64,000 nt of DNA from Antarcticimicrobium luteum (GCF_004358185.1 NZ_SMUV01000072.1:124001-188000); one strand, 5' to 3'. Positions 53,886 through 62,246 are shown, numbered from the stretch's first letter. A program made the numbers and translations. Notes: generated by a model from the letters alone, not told the origin.

Positions 53886-55103
53886 ATGACACGCATCCCG
53901 AACGTCCACGACGCCGAGCCCATTCCCCCCGCCGCCCGCGAGGCGATCGATGCGCTGCTGCAATCGGGGGATCTGTTCCGCTATACCGCGCCGCAGGATG
54001 CGCCGGTCGCGCTGCTGGAGCGGGAGTTTGCCGATATGATCGGCAGCAAATACGCGCTGGCGGTGTCGTCCTGTTCGGCGGCTCTGTTTCTGTCCCTCAA
54101 GGCGCTGGATCTGCCGCGGGATGCGCGCGTTCTGATCCCCGGCTTCACCTTTGCCGCCGTGCCCTCGTCGGTGGTGCATGCCGATTGCCAGCCGGTCCTG
54201 TGCGAGGTGGGCGAGAATTATCGGGTGAACCTGGCCGATTTCGAAGCCAAGCTTGATCAGGACATCGCCGCCGTCATCATCAGCCACATGCGCGGCCATA
54301 CCTCGGACATGGACGCGATCATGGCGCTCTGCGACGCGCGCGGCATTCCGGTGATCGAGGATGCGGCGCATTCTCTGGGCACCGTCTGGGATGGCAAGAA
54401 CATCGGCACCATCGGCAAGATCGGCTGTTTCTCGTTCCAGTCCTACAAGATGATCAATGCCGGCGAAGGCGGCATCCTGATCACCGACGACGCCGATCTG
54501 GTGGCCCGTGCGGTGATCATGTCGGGCGCCTATGAGCACAACTGGAAAAAGCACAAGGGCCCGCACGGCGACAACACCGGCGCGCTCGAGGCCGCCTTTG
54601 CCCGCTGGCAGAACCAGCTGCCGCTTTACAATCTGAGAATGAGCAACCTGTCGGCGGCCGTCATCCGCCCGCAACTGCCCGAACTGCTGCGCCGGGTCCG
54701 CGATGGGCGGACCAACCACGATTACGTGGCGGCGAAACTCAACACCTCGCCGTTCCTGTCGGTCCCCGATCCGCTGGGCCCCGAGGTGCGGGCGCCGGAT
54801 TCGATCCAGTTCAACCTGGTCGGCATGGACGAGGCGCAGACCCGCGCCTTTGCCGAGGCCGCCGGCGCGAACGGGGTCAAGGTGCAGATCTTCGGGCTGA
54901 GCACCGACAACGCCCGCGCCTTCTGGAACTGGCAGTTCATCCAGGATCTGCCCGAGCTGCCGCAGACCCGCGCCATGTTGATGCACGCCTGCGACGTGCG
55001 CCTGCCGGTCTACCTGAAACCCGACCAGCTTGATGCCATCGCCGATGTGCTCACCTCGGCCGCCGCCGCGGCCGCCGGGCCGCTGCGCGCCTACGGCACC
55101 TGA
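53886..55103 (+). CDS. DegT/DnrJ/EryC1-family PLP aminotransferase
   Basis: The 405-residue protein is a sugar-aminotransferase-type fold-I enzyme: SSCSAALFLSLKALDLP, VLIPGFTFAAVPSSV, VIEDAAHSLGTVWDGKN and the PLP lysine in FSFQSYKMINAGEGG at about 188. Family members normally aminate nucleotide sugars for cell-surface glycans or antibiotics, but no sugar genes are near; it follows the amine-oxidase genes on the same strand. It may therefore act on a non-sugar carbonyl. Ribosome site AAGGAA precedes the ATG, in a notably AT-rich leader (53840-53885) that may hold a separate promoter. Confidence 0.85.
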   Translation: MTRIPNVHDAEPIPPAAREAIDALLQSGDLFRYTAPQDAPVALLEREFADMIGSKYALAVSSCSAALFLSLKALDLPRDARVLIPGFTFAAVPSSVVHADCQPVLCEVGENYRVNLADFEAKLDQDIAAVIISHMRGHTSDMDAIMALCDARGIPVIEDAAHSLGTVWDGKNIGTIGKIGCFSFQSYKMINAGEGGILITDDADLVARAVIMSGAYEHNWKKHKGPHGDNTGALEAAFARWQNQLPLYNLRMSNLSAAVIRPQLPELLRRVRDGRTNHDYVAAKLNTSPFLSVPDPLGPEVRAPDSIQFNLVGMDEAQTRAFAEAAGANGVKVQIFGLSTDNARAFWNWQFIQDLPELPQTRAMLMHACDVRLPVYLKPDQLDAIADVLTSAAAAAAGPLRAYGT

Positions 55104-55177
55104 GGTCCGCCACCGACCACGTGGGCTAGGGGGGCCGCGCGCGCAGGACGCCGCGGCCCTTATCCATTTGGACCGCC

Positions 55178-56014
55178 CTAATTCGCCAAGACCGCGCGCA
55201 GGGCGGGCGCAAAGACCGGCGCGGCCACGGCGAGGCTGTGCGGGATCCCGCCTTCGGTAACGACGATGGTTGAAAAGACACCGGCCACCAACAGCGCCCC
55301 GTCCCGCTCGACCAGCAGCGGTGCGCCGGAATCGCCGGGCATCGCCGAACAGGCGGTGAGCGCGATGCCCCTCTGTGCGAGCGGCGTCCATGCGCCGCAA
55401 TCCTCCGCCACCGACAGCACATGCGGGCGCAACCCGGCATAGCCGGCAAGCCGGGCAGGTTCGCCCGCCTCGGGCTCGGCGAGTGGCAGAAAACCGACAT
55501 CGCGCCCGATCGGCGCCTCAAGCTCAAGCAGCGCCCAGTCGCGCGTCATCCCGCCCCGGAAATCGCGGCTGGCGCTGTCCTGCGCCGGATCGAGCAGATA
55601 GCGCAGCACCCGGGCCTGCGCCACCGGCTGTCCGCGCTGATAGCCAGCGGCGAAGCGCAGGCTTGTCGGCGGGATCCAGGATTTGCGTGGAACGTTGTAG
55701 AGGCAATGCGCCGCGGTCAGCACCATCCGATCGCCCACCAGCGTGCCGGTGCAGTGCTGGCGGATCTCGATACTGGCGAAATTCACCCGACCGATGGCGC
55801 GCCACGGCGGGTCCGCGGCGTCGACAATCCGCCGCGCCCGGATCGCTGCGCAGCCTTCGGACATCCGCGCGCCCCGGCCGCAGATGGCGTCGAGCGCGGG
55901 GTGGAAAACCTCGTCACGATGTGACCCCGTGTCGGGCACGCTCTGCTCCGACGCGCTGACGGCGATCGCCCAGCAGACTGTCAGCATGGCCACGGCCAGA
56001 AATCGGGGCATCAT
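55178..56014 (-). CDS. Exported trypsin-like serine protease
   Basis: The 278-residue protein has a signal peptide (MPRFLAVAMLTVCWAIAVSAS) and a chymotrypsin-fold domain with the triad His103 (LTAAHCLYN), Asp159 (RDWALLELE) and Ser229 (MPGDSGAPLL). Cys pairs flank the His and Ser. Short N-terminal pro-region, no PDZ domain. I place the start at the ATG at 56014, eight bases after GGAGGAG. It is divergent from the transaminase gene and convergent with the DegT gene. Probably periplasmic or secreted; substrate unknown. Confidence 0.87.
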   Translation of the reverse strand: MMPRFLAVAMLTVCWAIAVSASEQSVPDTGSHRDEVFHPALDAICGRGARMSEGCAAIRARRIVDAADPPWRAIGRVNFASIEIRQHCTGTLVGDRMVLTAAHCLYNVPRKSWIPPTSLRFAAGYQRGQPVAQARVLRYLLDPAQDSASRDFRGGMTRDWALLELEAPIGRDVGFLPLAEPEAGEPARLAGYAGLRPHVLSVAEDCGAWTPLAQRGIALTACSAMPGDSGAPLLVERDGALLVAGVFSTIVVTEGGIPHSLAVAAPVFAPALRAVLAN

Positions 56015-56129
56015 TGGACGATCTCCTCCGGTCCGGGTTTCGGCCAGATTAGGCCAACGCCACCGCGCGCGCCATGGGGGCAATCGCTGCGGGCTTGCCA
56101 AACGCCCCGCTCCGGGCCACGCTGGCCAC

Positions 56130-57032
56130 ATGACCGATCTGAGCCAAGGCGCCGCCTGGATGGGTGGCCGCATCATCCCGATTTCCGAAGCCAGCATCGG
56201 CGTGACCGACTGGGGCCTCACCCATTCCGACATCGCCTATGACGTGGTCCCGGTCTGGGCCGGCGCGTTCTTCCGGCTGGAGGATTACCTCGACCGCTTC
56301 CTCGCCTCGGTCGCGGCGCAGCGGATGAACATCCTGATGGACCGGTCCGAGGTGCAGGGCGCGCTGCAGGCGATGGTCGGCGCCTCGGGACTGCGCGACG
56401 CTTACGTCGCCATGGTCGCCGCGCGCGGGCCGAACCCGGTGCCCGGCAGCCGCGATCCGCGCGACTGCCAGAACCATTTCTATGCCTGGTGCGTGCCCTA
56501 TGTGCATATCGTCAAACCGGATCAGGCGGATCGCGGCACAACGGTCTGGATCGCCAAATCGGTGCGCCGCATCCCGCGGGACAGCGTCGATCCAAAGGTG
56601 AAGAATTACCACTGGGGCGATTTCACCTCGGGTCTCTACGAGGCCAAGGACCAGGAATTCGAGACCACCCTGCTGCTCGATCACGAGGGCAATGTGACCG
56701 AGGGGCCGGGGTTCAACGTCTTTGCGGTGTTCGGCAACCGGGTGGTGACATCGGATCACGGGGTGCTGCATGGGATCACCCGCCGCACCGTGCTGGAAAT
56801 GGCCGCGGCGCAGGGTTTCGCAGTGGAAACCCGCCCATTGCCGCTGGAGGAACTCTGGGCCGCGGACGAGGTGTTCCTGTCCTCCTCCGGCGGCGGGGTG
56901 ATCCCGGTCGCGCAGGTGGACGAGCGGCGCTTTTCCAACGGCGCCCCCGGGCCGGCGGCGCGGACGCTGCGGCAGACCTATTTCGAATGGCTGGAAGAGC
57001 CGCGCCTGCGCAGCCCGATCCGGTACGACTGA
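56130..57032 (+). CDS. Fold-IV PLP transaminase, (R)-selective amine transaminase-like
   Basis: The 300-residue enzyme belongs to aminotransferase class IV, with the PLP lysine in DPKVKNYHWGDF at about 158. Compared with branched-chain and D-amino-acid transaminases it shares more with (R)-selective amine:pyruvate transaminases: TDWGLTHSDIAYDVVPVWAG, FFRLEDYLDRF, KVKNYHWGDFTSGLYEA, and VTEGPGFNVFAV with LHGITRRTV. Residues fixing the pocket need a model to judge. An amine substrate would fit the gamma-glutamyl-amine genes nearby, but it stands alone on its strand. D-amino acid transaminase is the alternative. Confidence 0.83.
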   Translation: MTDLSQGAAWMGGRIIPISEASIGVTDWGLTHSDIAYDVVPVWAGAFFRLEDYLDRFLASVAAQRMNILMDRSEVQGALQAMVGASGLRDAYVAMVAARGPNPVPGSRDPRDCQNHFYAWCVPYVHIVKPDQADRGTTVWIAKSVRRIPRDSVDPKVKNYHWGDFTSGLYEAKDQEFETTLLLDHEGNVTEGPGFNVFAVFGNRVVTSDHGVLHGITRRTVLEMAAAQGFAVETRPLPLEELWAADEVFLSSSGGGVIPVAQVDERRFSNGAPGPAARTLRQTYFEWLEEPRLRSPIRYD

Positions 57033-57060
57033 GCGACTATGACCAAGCGACCGGGGAGGC

Positions 57061-57621
57061 CTATTTCAACTTGGACAGTTTTTCCTGAAGCTCGGAAAGC
57101 TGCTTTTTGATCGCATCCAGATCCTCGCCGCCCTCGCGCGTCGCCGTGCCGGCGCCCTCGCGTTCCGGCCCCGACCAACCACCGCCGATCCCGCCGGTCA
57201 TCGCCTTCAGAAACGCCTCTTGCTGCGCCTGCAACGCCTCGAACCCGGGCATGCTCGCCATCGGGTTCATGGCGTTCATGTTCTCCATCATCTTGGATTG
57301 GCTCTCGCGCAGCATCTCGAAACTGCTTTGCAGGAACTGCGGCATCATGCCCCCGCCGGGAACCATATAGCTGCGCACAAGATCGTTCAGCACATTGACC
57401 GGCAGCACATTTTCGCCCCGGCTTTCGTGTTCAGCGATGATCTGCAGCAGGTATTGCCGGGTCAGGTCGTCGCCCGTCTTCAGATCGACGATCTGGACCT
57501 CGCGCCCGCCACGGATGAAACCGGCGATGTCCTCCAGCGTGACGTAATCGCTGGTTTCGGTGTTATAGAGCCGCCGGCTGGCATAGCGCTTGATCAGCAG
57601 GGGTTTTTGCTCTTCGGCCAC
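57061..57621 (-). CDS. phaR: Polyhydroxyalkanoate synthesis repressor PhaR
   Basis: PhaR binds PHA granules and DNA, releasing phasin genes when polymer forms. The 186-residue protein has the PHB_acc_N DNA-binding domain (PLLIKRYASRRLYNTETSDYVTLEDIAG, split; IRGGREVQIVDLKTGDDLTRQYLLQII) and PHB_acc repeats (LPVNVLNDLVRSYMVPGGG). A Gln/Met-rich helix and a coiled coil follow (LDAIKKQLSELQEKLSKLK). I choose the GTG at 57621, seven bases after GGAGGG; longer in-frame starts lack a site. Last gene of the phaC-phasin-phasin-phaR series. Confidence 0.93.
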   Translation of the reverse strand: MAEEQKPLLIKRYASRRLYNTETSDYVTLEDIAGFIRGGREVQIVDLKTGDDLTRQYLLQIIAEHESRGENVLPVNVLNDLVRSYMVPGGGMMPQFLQSSFEMLRESQSKMMENMNAMNPMASMPGFEALQAQQEAFLKAMTGGIGGGWSGPEREGAGTATREGGEDLDAIKKQLSELQEKLSKLK

Positions 57622-57640
57622 GTCTCGCCCTCCACACACG

Positions 57641-57651
57641 ATGCGATGCAG
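57641..57651. promoter_or_regulatory. Probable PhaR operator in front of phaR (autoregulation)
   Basis: ATGCGATGCAG differs by one base from the CTGC-N3-GCAG element found before both phasins. It lies 20 bases upstream of the phaR GTG. Confidence 0.55.
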
Positions 57652-57674
57652 CAAACACTATGCGAGCGCAGAAC

Positions 57675-57708
57675 AAAAGGAAAGAGCGGGTCCGAAGACC
57701 CGCTCTTT
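57675..57708 (-). terminator. Rho-independent terminator after phasin 1
   Basis: The 12-bp stem AAAGAGCGGGTC / GACCCGCTCTTT with a four-base TTCG loop (minus strand) precedes CCTTTT. It separates phasin 1 from phaR. Confidence 0.88.
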
Positions 57709-57728
57709 GATCATTTTTCGACTGCGGC

Positions 57729-58190
57729 TTACTTGGCGCGGGCCGGCTTTTTGGCCGGTGCGGCCTTTTGTGCGGCGCCGGCCATCTCGCTGGCGGCCTT
57801 CTGCACGGCGGCCGAGGCCTCCTGGCCCATGTCCTTGCCGGCGGTGACCATGAGTTCGACCGTCTCCATCTGCACCTTCTTGGCAATCTCGGTAAAGGCG
57901 GCCATGTTCTCGGCGGCAACCTCGGCCGAGGCGGTGGCGAAATCGGTCATCGCCTTGGCATAGTCGGCCGGCTCTTCCTTGGCCTTGGAGACGTCGTTCA
58001 TCTTGGCCAGGGTGTCCTGCGCCCATTGGGTCGAAAGCTCGGCGGACTTGCCGGCCGCTTCCAGCGCCACGCCGGAAAGCTTTTCACTGAGCGCGGCCGA
58101 GGTCTTGAACGCATCTTCCATGGCGGACATGTCCACCGGCAGGGCTTTCCACATGTCTTTCATCATCGCGGAGTAATCATTGTTGGTCAT
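57729..58190 (-). CDS. phaP: Phasin, copy 1
   Basis: Phasins coat PHA granules and set their size. The 153-residue protein is all-helical and amphipathic with the family core KLSGVALEAAGKSAELSTQWAQDTL and VAAENMAAFTEIAKKVQMETVELM; the tail is Lys/Ala/Pro-rich (APAKKPARAK). It shares extended blocks with copy 2 and clearly arose with it by duplication. ATG at 58190. Preceded by two CTGC-N3-GCAG type elements and followed by its own terminator. Confidence 0.92.
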   Translation of the reverse strand: MTNNDYSAMMKDMWKALPVDMSAMEDAFKTSAALSEKLSGVALEAAGKSAELSTQWAQDTLAKMNDVSKAKEEPADYAKAMTDFATASAEVAAENMAAFTEIAKKVQMETVELMVTAGKDMGQEASAAVQKAASEMAGAAQKAAPAKKPARAK

Positions 58191-58258
58191 CTGTCTGATC
58201 CTTTGACTTGGGGGCTTGGGTGATCGCTCACCCTTTTGTCTTCTGTACAGAACATGAA

Positions 58259-58273
58259 TGCTGCATCGCAGCA
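58259..58273. promoter_or_regulatory. PhaR operator 1 upstream of phasin 1
   Basis: TGCTGCATCGCAGCA is an inverted repeat with CTGC-N3-GCAG core, the kind of TGC-rich element bound by PhaR of Paracoccus. It lies about 70 bases before the phasin 1 ATG. Confidence 0.78.
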
Positions 58274-58287
58274 TTTCAAGAGGATTA

Positions 58288-58302
58288 TGCCGCAGTGCAG
58301 CA
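58288..58302. promoter_or_regulatory. PhaR operator 2 upstream of phasin 1
   Basis: TGCCGCAGTGCAGCA repeats the element imperfectly 29 bases from operator 1, nearly three helical turns, so two dimers could bind on the same face. Confidence 0.65.
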
Positions 58303-58329
58303 TTTTTTTCAGGCAGGACCGCAAATCAC

Positions 58330-58357
58330 AAAAAAGGGCAGGTCTTACGACCTGCCC
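58330..58357 (-). terminator. Rho-independent terminator after phasin 2
   Basis: GGGCAGGTC pairs with GACCTGCCC, loop GTAA, followed on the minus strand by TTTTTT. Confidence 0.9.
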
Positions 58358-58413
58358 TCACGCAATTGCACCGGTTGGGAGGAGAGGGGTGCAAAAGCTG
58401 AAATCTCTGCGCC

Positions 58414-58857
58414 TTACTTGGCGGCGGCCTTCTTGGCGGCGGAGGTCACCTCGTCGGTGGCCTTTTTCACTGCCTTGCTGGCATCTTCGGTGATGTCCTT
58501 GCCGGCTGCCATCAGCAGCTCGACGGTGTCCATCTGCACCTTTTTGGCCAGTTCGGCATAGGCCGACATGTTCTCGGCGGCGACTTCGGCGGCGGCGGAT
58601 GCGAAATCGGTCAGCGCCTTGGCATAATCAGCCGGCTCTGCCTTGGCTTTCGACAGCTCGGCCAGCTTGGTCAGGGTGTCCTTGGTCCAGGCATTGGAGA
58701 TTTCCGAGGATTTGCCGGCGGCTTCCAGCGCCACGCCGGACAGCTTCTCGTTCAGGGTCGCGGTGGACTTGAAGGCCCCTTCCATCGCGGAGGTATCCAC
58801 GGGAAATGCGCCCATCGCATCCTTCATCATCGCGGTAAAATCTTGGGTATTTGCCAT
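58414..58857 (-). CDS. phaP: Phasin, copy 2
   Basis: The 147-residue phasin shares LNEKLSGVALEAAGKSSEI, EPADYAKALTDFASAAAEVAAENM and VQMDTVELLMAAGKDI with copy 1, and ends in an Ala/Lys tail (SAAKKAAAK). It is one of two tandem granule proteins with separate promoters and terminators, so amounts can differ. Start at 58857 follows AAGGA by eight bases; an ATG-like codon two codons upstream is less well placed. Confidence 0.92.
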   Translation of the reverse strand: MANTQDFTAMMKDAMGAFPVDTSAMEGAFKSTATLNEKLSGVALEAAGKSSEISNAWTKDTLTKLAELSKAKAEPADYAKALTDFASAAAEVAAENMSAYAELAKKVQMDTVELLMAAGKDITEDASKAVKKATDEVTSAAKKAAAK

Positions 58858-58922
58858 TGTCACAATCCTTGCGCGCTGTACGGGACAACCCCGTATTCCA
58901 GTTCAGCCAAGGACAATATGCA

Positions 58923-58937
58923 TGCTGCGACGCAGCA
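58923..58937. promoter_or_regulatory. PhaR operator 1 upstream of phasin 2
   Basis: TGCTGCGACGCAGCA is a perfect seven-base inverted repeat around one base, matching the element before phasin 1, and the following CATTTCAAGA is also shared between the two promoters. Confidence 0.8.
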
Positions 58938-58952
58938 TTTCAAGAACAATCG

Positions 58953-58963
58953 CTGCACCGCAG
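58953..58963. promoter_or_regulatory. PhaR operator 2 upstream of phasin 2
   Basis: CTGCACCGCAG fits the CTGC-N3-GCAG core and is spaced about 30 bases from operator 1, as at phasin 1. Confidence 0.68.
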
Positions 58964-58988
58964 AAAGATCGCTGATTTTCGAGTTGAA

Positions 58989-60794
58989 TCAGACTTTTGG
59001 CTTGGCCACCACATAGGTGCCCGGCGCCGGCCCCAGGCTGGGATGCTCCGAATCACCGGGTTTGCGGGCCGGAACCTGCTTGCCCGACCGCTTGCCGAGC
59101 CAGGCCTCCCACCTTGGCCACCAGGACCCGTCGTTGAAGGTGGCCCCCTCCATCCAGCCGGCGGCGTCGGCGGTCAGATCGGGATTGGCGTAATGGCCGT
59201 ATTTCTTCTTGGTCGGCGGATTGACGATCCCGGCGATATGCCCCGATTCCGACACGATGAAGGTCTTTGAACGCGACCCCATCTGCTGCACCCCGCGATA
59301 GCAGTCCTTCCAGGCGGCGATGTGATCTGTTTCGCAGGTGATCGACATCAGCGGCACGGTCACGTCGCGCACATGCAGCACCTCGCCCAGGATCTTGATG
59401 CCGTCCTCGCAGAACGCGTTGCGCTGGCACAACTCGCGCAGATACTGCACCGCCATCCGGCCCGGCAGGTTCGTGCTGTCGCCGTTCCAGTAGAGAAGGT
59501 CAAAGGCCGGCGGCGCCTCGCCCAGCATGTAGCTGCGCACCGCCGGCGCATAGACCAGATCGTTGGATCGCAGGAACGAAAACGTCCGCGTCAGGATGTA
59601 AGAGCGCAGGATGCCCTGCTCGGCCACCTCGGCCTCGATCGCGTCGATGAAATCATCCTGAAGAAAGGGGGTGAACTCCCCCTGATCCGAGAAATCGGTG
59701 AGCGCGGTGAAGAACGTCGCCGATTTCACCGATTTGTCGCCCCGCTTCTTCATCAGGGCCAGCGTCAGCGCCAGTGTGGTGCCGGCGATGCAATACCCCA
59801 CCGCGTTGACCTGTTCGGTCCCGCAGATCGCCTTGACCTCGCGGATCGCGGTCAGAATGCCCTCTTCGATATAGTCCTCCATGCCGATCTCGGCATAGGA
59901 CCTGTCGGGGTTCACCCAACTGACCACAAAGAGCGTATAGCCCTGCTCGGTAATCCATTTGATCAGGCTGTTCTGCGCCTTGAGATCAAGGACATAGAAC
60001 TTGTTGATCCAGGGCGGGAACAGCACGATGGGGATCTCGTGCACAGTTTCGGTCGCCGGTTTGTACTGGATGATTTCCATCAATCGGTTGCGATAGACCA
60101 CGTCGCCCGGACTGGTGGCGATATTGCCGCCCACCTCAAAGGCCTTTTCGTCGGCCAGCCGCACCACCAGCTCGCCGTCGTTGGCCTCGAGATCCGCGAT
60201 CAGGTTCTCCAGCCCCTGCACCAGCGACTGCCCCTCGGTCTCCAGCGCGCGTTCCAGCGCGTCCGGGTTGGTCGCCAGATAGTTGGTCGGCGACATCATG
60301 TCGACGATCTGCTGGGCGAAATACTTCAGCCGCCGCTTCTCCTTGGCATCCATGCCCTCGACGCCGGCCACTGCCTGTTCGATCGCATCGGCGTTGATCA
60401 GGTACTGCTGTTTGACAAAATTGAAATAGGGGTGGCTGTCCCACAGCGGGTTGGAAAAGCGCCGGTCGCTCGGGCCGGGATCCTCGGGCGCGGCCAGTTT
60501 GCCCTGCGCCAGCGCCTGCTGCGCCTCGGCGAAATGCTTGACCGATTTGCCCCAGAATTCGATCTGGTGTTCGAGAAGTTTCGCGGGGTTCTGCAGCGCG
60601 CCGGTCCAATAGGCGGTCGCCGCCTTGGCAAACAGTTCCTGATCGGGGGCGTTCAGGGCGGGATTGTGCGAGGTCTTGTGCGACATGACCTCCATCAGCC
60701 GCTTCGACAGCGACTCGACCTTCCTCAGATTCTCGTTCAACCGGTCCAGATGCTCACCCGGCGCAGCGCCTCCACCATCCTCACTAGTTGTCAT
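58989..60794 (-). CDS. phaC: Class I poly(3-hydroxyalkanoate) synthase
   Basis: PhaC polymerises (R)-3-hydroxyacyl-CoA on the granule surface. The 601-residue protein has the PhaC N-terminal domain (~50-250, SNPLWDSHPYFNFVKQQYL), PPWINKFYVLDL, and the lipase-like box GYCIAGT with catalytic Cys335, then Asp490 (ETDHIAAWKD) and His519 (SGHIAGIVNPP). Length and absence of a PhaE/PhaR-subunit gene place it in class I. It is divergent from phaZ over 111 bases containing a PhaR-like site. No phaA/phaB (thiolase/reductase) lies in the window. Confidence 0.96.
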   Translation of the reverse strand: MTTSEDGGGAAPGEHLDRLNENLRKVESLSKRLMEVMSHKTSHNPALNAPDQELFAKAATAYWTGALQNPAKLLEHQIEFWGKSVKHFAEAQQALAQGKLAAPEDPGPSDRRFSNPLWDSHPYFNFVKQQYLINADAIEQAVAGVEGMDAKEKRRLKYFAQQIVDMMSPTNYLATNPDALERALETEGQSLVQGLENLIADLEANDGELVVRLADEKAFEVGGNIATSPGDVVYRNRLMEIIQYKPATETVHEIPIVLFPPWINKFYVLDLKAQNSLIKWITEQGYTLFVVSWVNPDRSYAEIGMEDYIEEGILTAIREVKAICGTEQVNAVGYCIAGTTLALTLALMKKRGDKSVKSATFFTALTDFSDQGEFTPFLQDDFIDAIEAEVAEQGILRSYILTRTFSFLRSNDLVYAPAVRSYMLGEAPPAFDLLYWNGDSTNLPGRMAVQYLRELCQRNAFCEDGIKILGEVLHVRDVTVPLMSITCETDHIAAWKDCYRGVQQMGSRSKTFIVSESGHIAGIVNPPTKKKYGHYANPDLTADAAGWMEGATFNDGSWWPRWEAWLGKRSGKQVPARKPGDSEHPSLGPAPGTYVVAKPKV

Positions 60795-60818
60795 TTTAAC
60801 GAATCCCCCCTACTCTTT

Positions 60819-60829
60819 CTGCTATGCAG
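60819..60829. promoter_or_regulatory. PhaR-type operator between phaC and phaZ
   Basis: CTGC-TAT-GCAG, flanked to give TCTGCTATGCAGA, lies 25 bases before the phaC ATG in the shared phaC/phaZ promoter region. It fits the element seen at the phasins. Confidence 0.68.
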
Positions 60830-60905
60830 AATACCGTCGCAGCGTTCGGGAGGCAAAGCGACGTTTGATCCAAGTTGTGTTGGTCGCAAACATTAGGAGA
60901 CCCGA

Positions 60906-62195
60906 ATGCGCTATATGATGACATACGACCTGATGGAGTCCGCCCGGAATGCCAACCAGTGGCTGGGTGCGACGGCCCAGTCGTTTGCCTCCTACCCCGG
61001 TTTCAGCATGGTTCCGAACCCGGTTTTCAACTGGATGGCGGCCTGGGGCAAGGTGACCGAGCGGACCTTTCAGAGGATGGTGGTCAAGCCCGACTGGGGT
61101 ATCCGCACCGTCACCTGCGAGGATGGCAAGGATCATGTGGTCGAGGTTCAGACGGTTGTCGAAAAGCCTTTCGGCGATCTGATCTACTTCAAGGTGCCCG
61201 GCCGGGACATCCAGCCGCGCAAGGTTCTGCTGGTGGCGCCGATGTCGGGCCACTACGCGACGCTGCTGCGCTCCACCGTGGCCAGCCTGCTGCCCGATTG
61301 CGAACTCTACGTGACCGACTGGCACAACGCGCGTGACATCCCAGTGTCCGCCGGCAAGTTCGATGTCGAGGATTATACCCTCTACCTCGTTGACTTCATG
61401 CGCCATCTCGGGCCCGACACCCATGTGATCGCGGTCTGCCAGCCGGCGCCGCTGACGCTGGCCGCCACTGCCTATCTGGCCGAACAGGATCCCAAGGCGC
61501 AGCCGCTGTCGCTGACCCTGATCGGCGGCCCGATCGACCCCGACGCAACCCCGACCGAGGTGACCGATTTCGGCCGCCGGGTGACCATGGGCCAGCTGGA
61601 GGAAACCGCAATCCAGCGCGTCGGCTTCAGCTATCCGGGCGTCGGGCGGCTGGTCTATCCGGGTCTGCTGCAACTGGCCTCCTTCATGTCGATGAACTCG
61701 GACCGCCATTCCGAGGCATTCTCGGGCCAGATCCAGCGCGAGATGCGCGGCGAGGCCGGCGATCACGACGCCCACAACCGGTTCTACGACGAGTATCTTG
61801 CGGTGATGGACATGACCGCCGAATTCTACCTGTCGACGGTTGAGCGGATCTTCAAGAACGGCGAGATCGCCAAGAACCAGTTCGTGGTCGATGGCCACAA
61901 GGTCGATATCGGCAAGATCACCAATGTGGCGGTCAAGACGGTCGAGGGCGCCAACGACGACATCTCGGCCCCCGGCCAGTGCATTGCCGCGCTCGCCCTG
62001 TGCACCGGCCTTCCCGACAGCATGAAAGCCAGCCATGTGGAACCCGGCGCCGGCCACTATGGCATCTTCGCCGGGCGCTCCTGGCGCGACAACATCCGGC
62101 CGCTGGTGATCGAATTCATGAACACCAACAGCACCAAGCCGGTACAGAAACGCAAACCTGCCCGCATCGCCAACACCAACGCCGCGGCGCGCTGA
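60906..62195 (+). CDS. phaZ: Intracellular polyhydroxyalkanoate depolymerase
   Basis: PhaZ mobilises native granules. The 429-residue protein lacks a signal peptide and has the PHB_depo family blocks YDLMESARNANQW, LLVAPMSGHYATLLRSTVASLLPDCELYVTDWHNARDIP (split) and the nucleophile region HVIAVCQPAPLTLAA with Cys178 in place of the usual Ser, as in the Ralstonia PhaZa1 type. The last ~20 residues are a basic tail. AGGAG stands seven bases before the ATG. Divergent from phaC. Confidence 0.94.
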   Translation: MRYMMTYDLMESARNANQWLGATAQSFASYPGFSMVPNPVFNWMAAWGKVTERTFQRMVVKPDWGIRTVTCEDGKDHVVEVQTVVEKPFGDLIYFKVPGRDIQPRKVLLVAPMSGHYATLLRSTVASLLPDCELYVTDWHNARDIPVSAGKFDVEDYTLYLVDFMRHLGPDTHVIAVCQPAPLTLAATAYLAEQDPKAQPLSLTLIGGPIDPDATPTEVTDFGRRVTMGQLEETAIQRVGFSYPGVGRLVYPGLLQLASFMSMNSDRHSEAFSGQIQREMRGEAGDHDAHNRFYDEYLAVMDMTAEFYLSTVERIFKNGEIAKNQFVVDGHKVDIGKITNVAVKTVEGANDDISAPGQCIAALALCTGLPDSMKASHVEPGAGHYGIFAGRSWRDNIRPLVIEFMNTNSTKPVQKRKPARIANTNAAAR

Positions 62196-62246
62196 GATCG
62201 CGGCGCGGGGTGGCTTTGGTCCGCCCCGCACGCGTCCGGCGTCCGC

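Noticed and set aside
53886-55103. Surface polysaccharide or antibiotic sugar cluster suggested by the DegT enzyme
   Set aside because: No glycosyltransferase, nucleotidyltransferase or epimerase genes occur near it.
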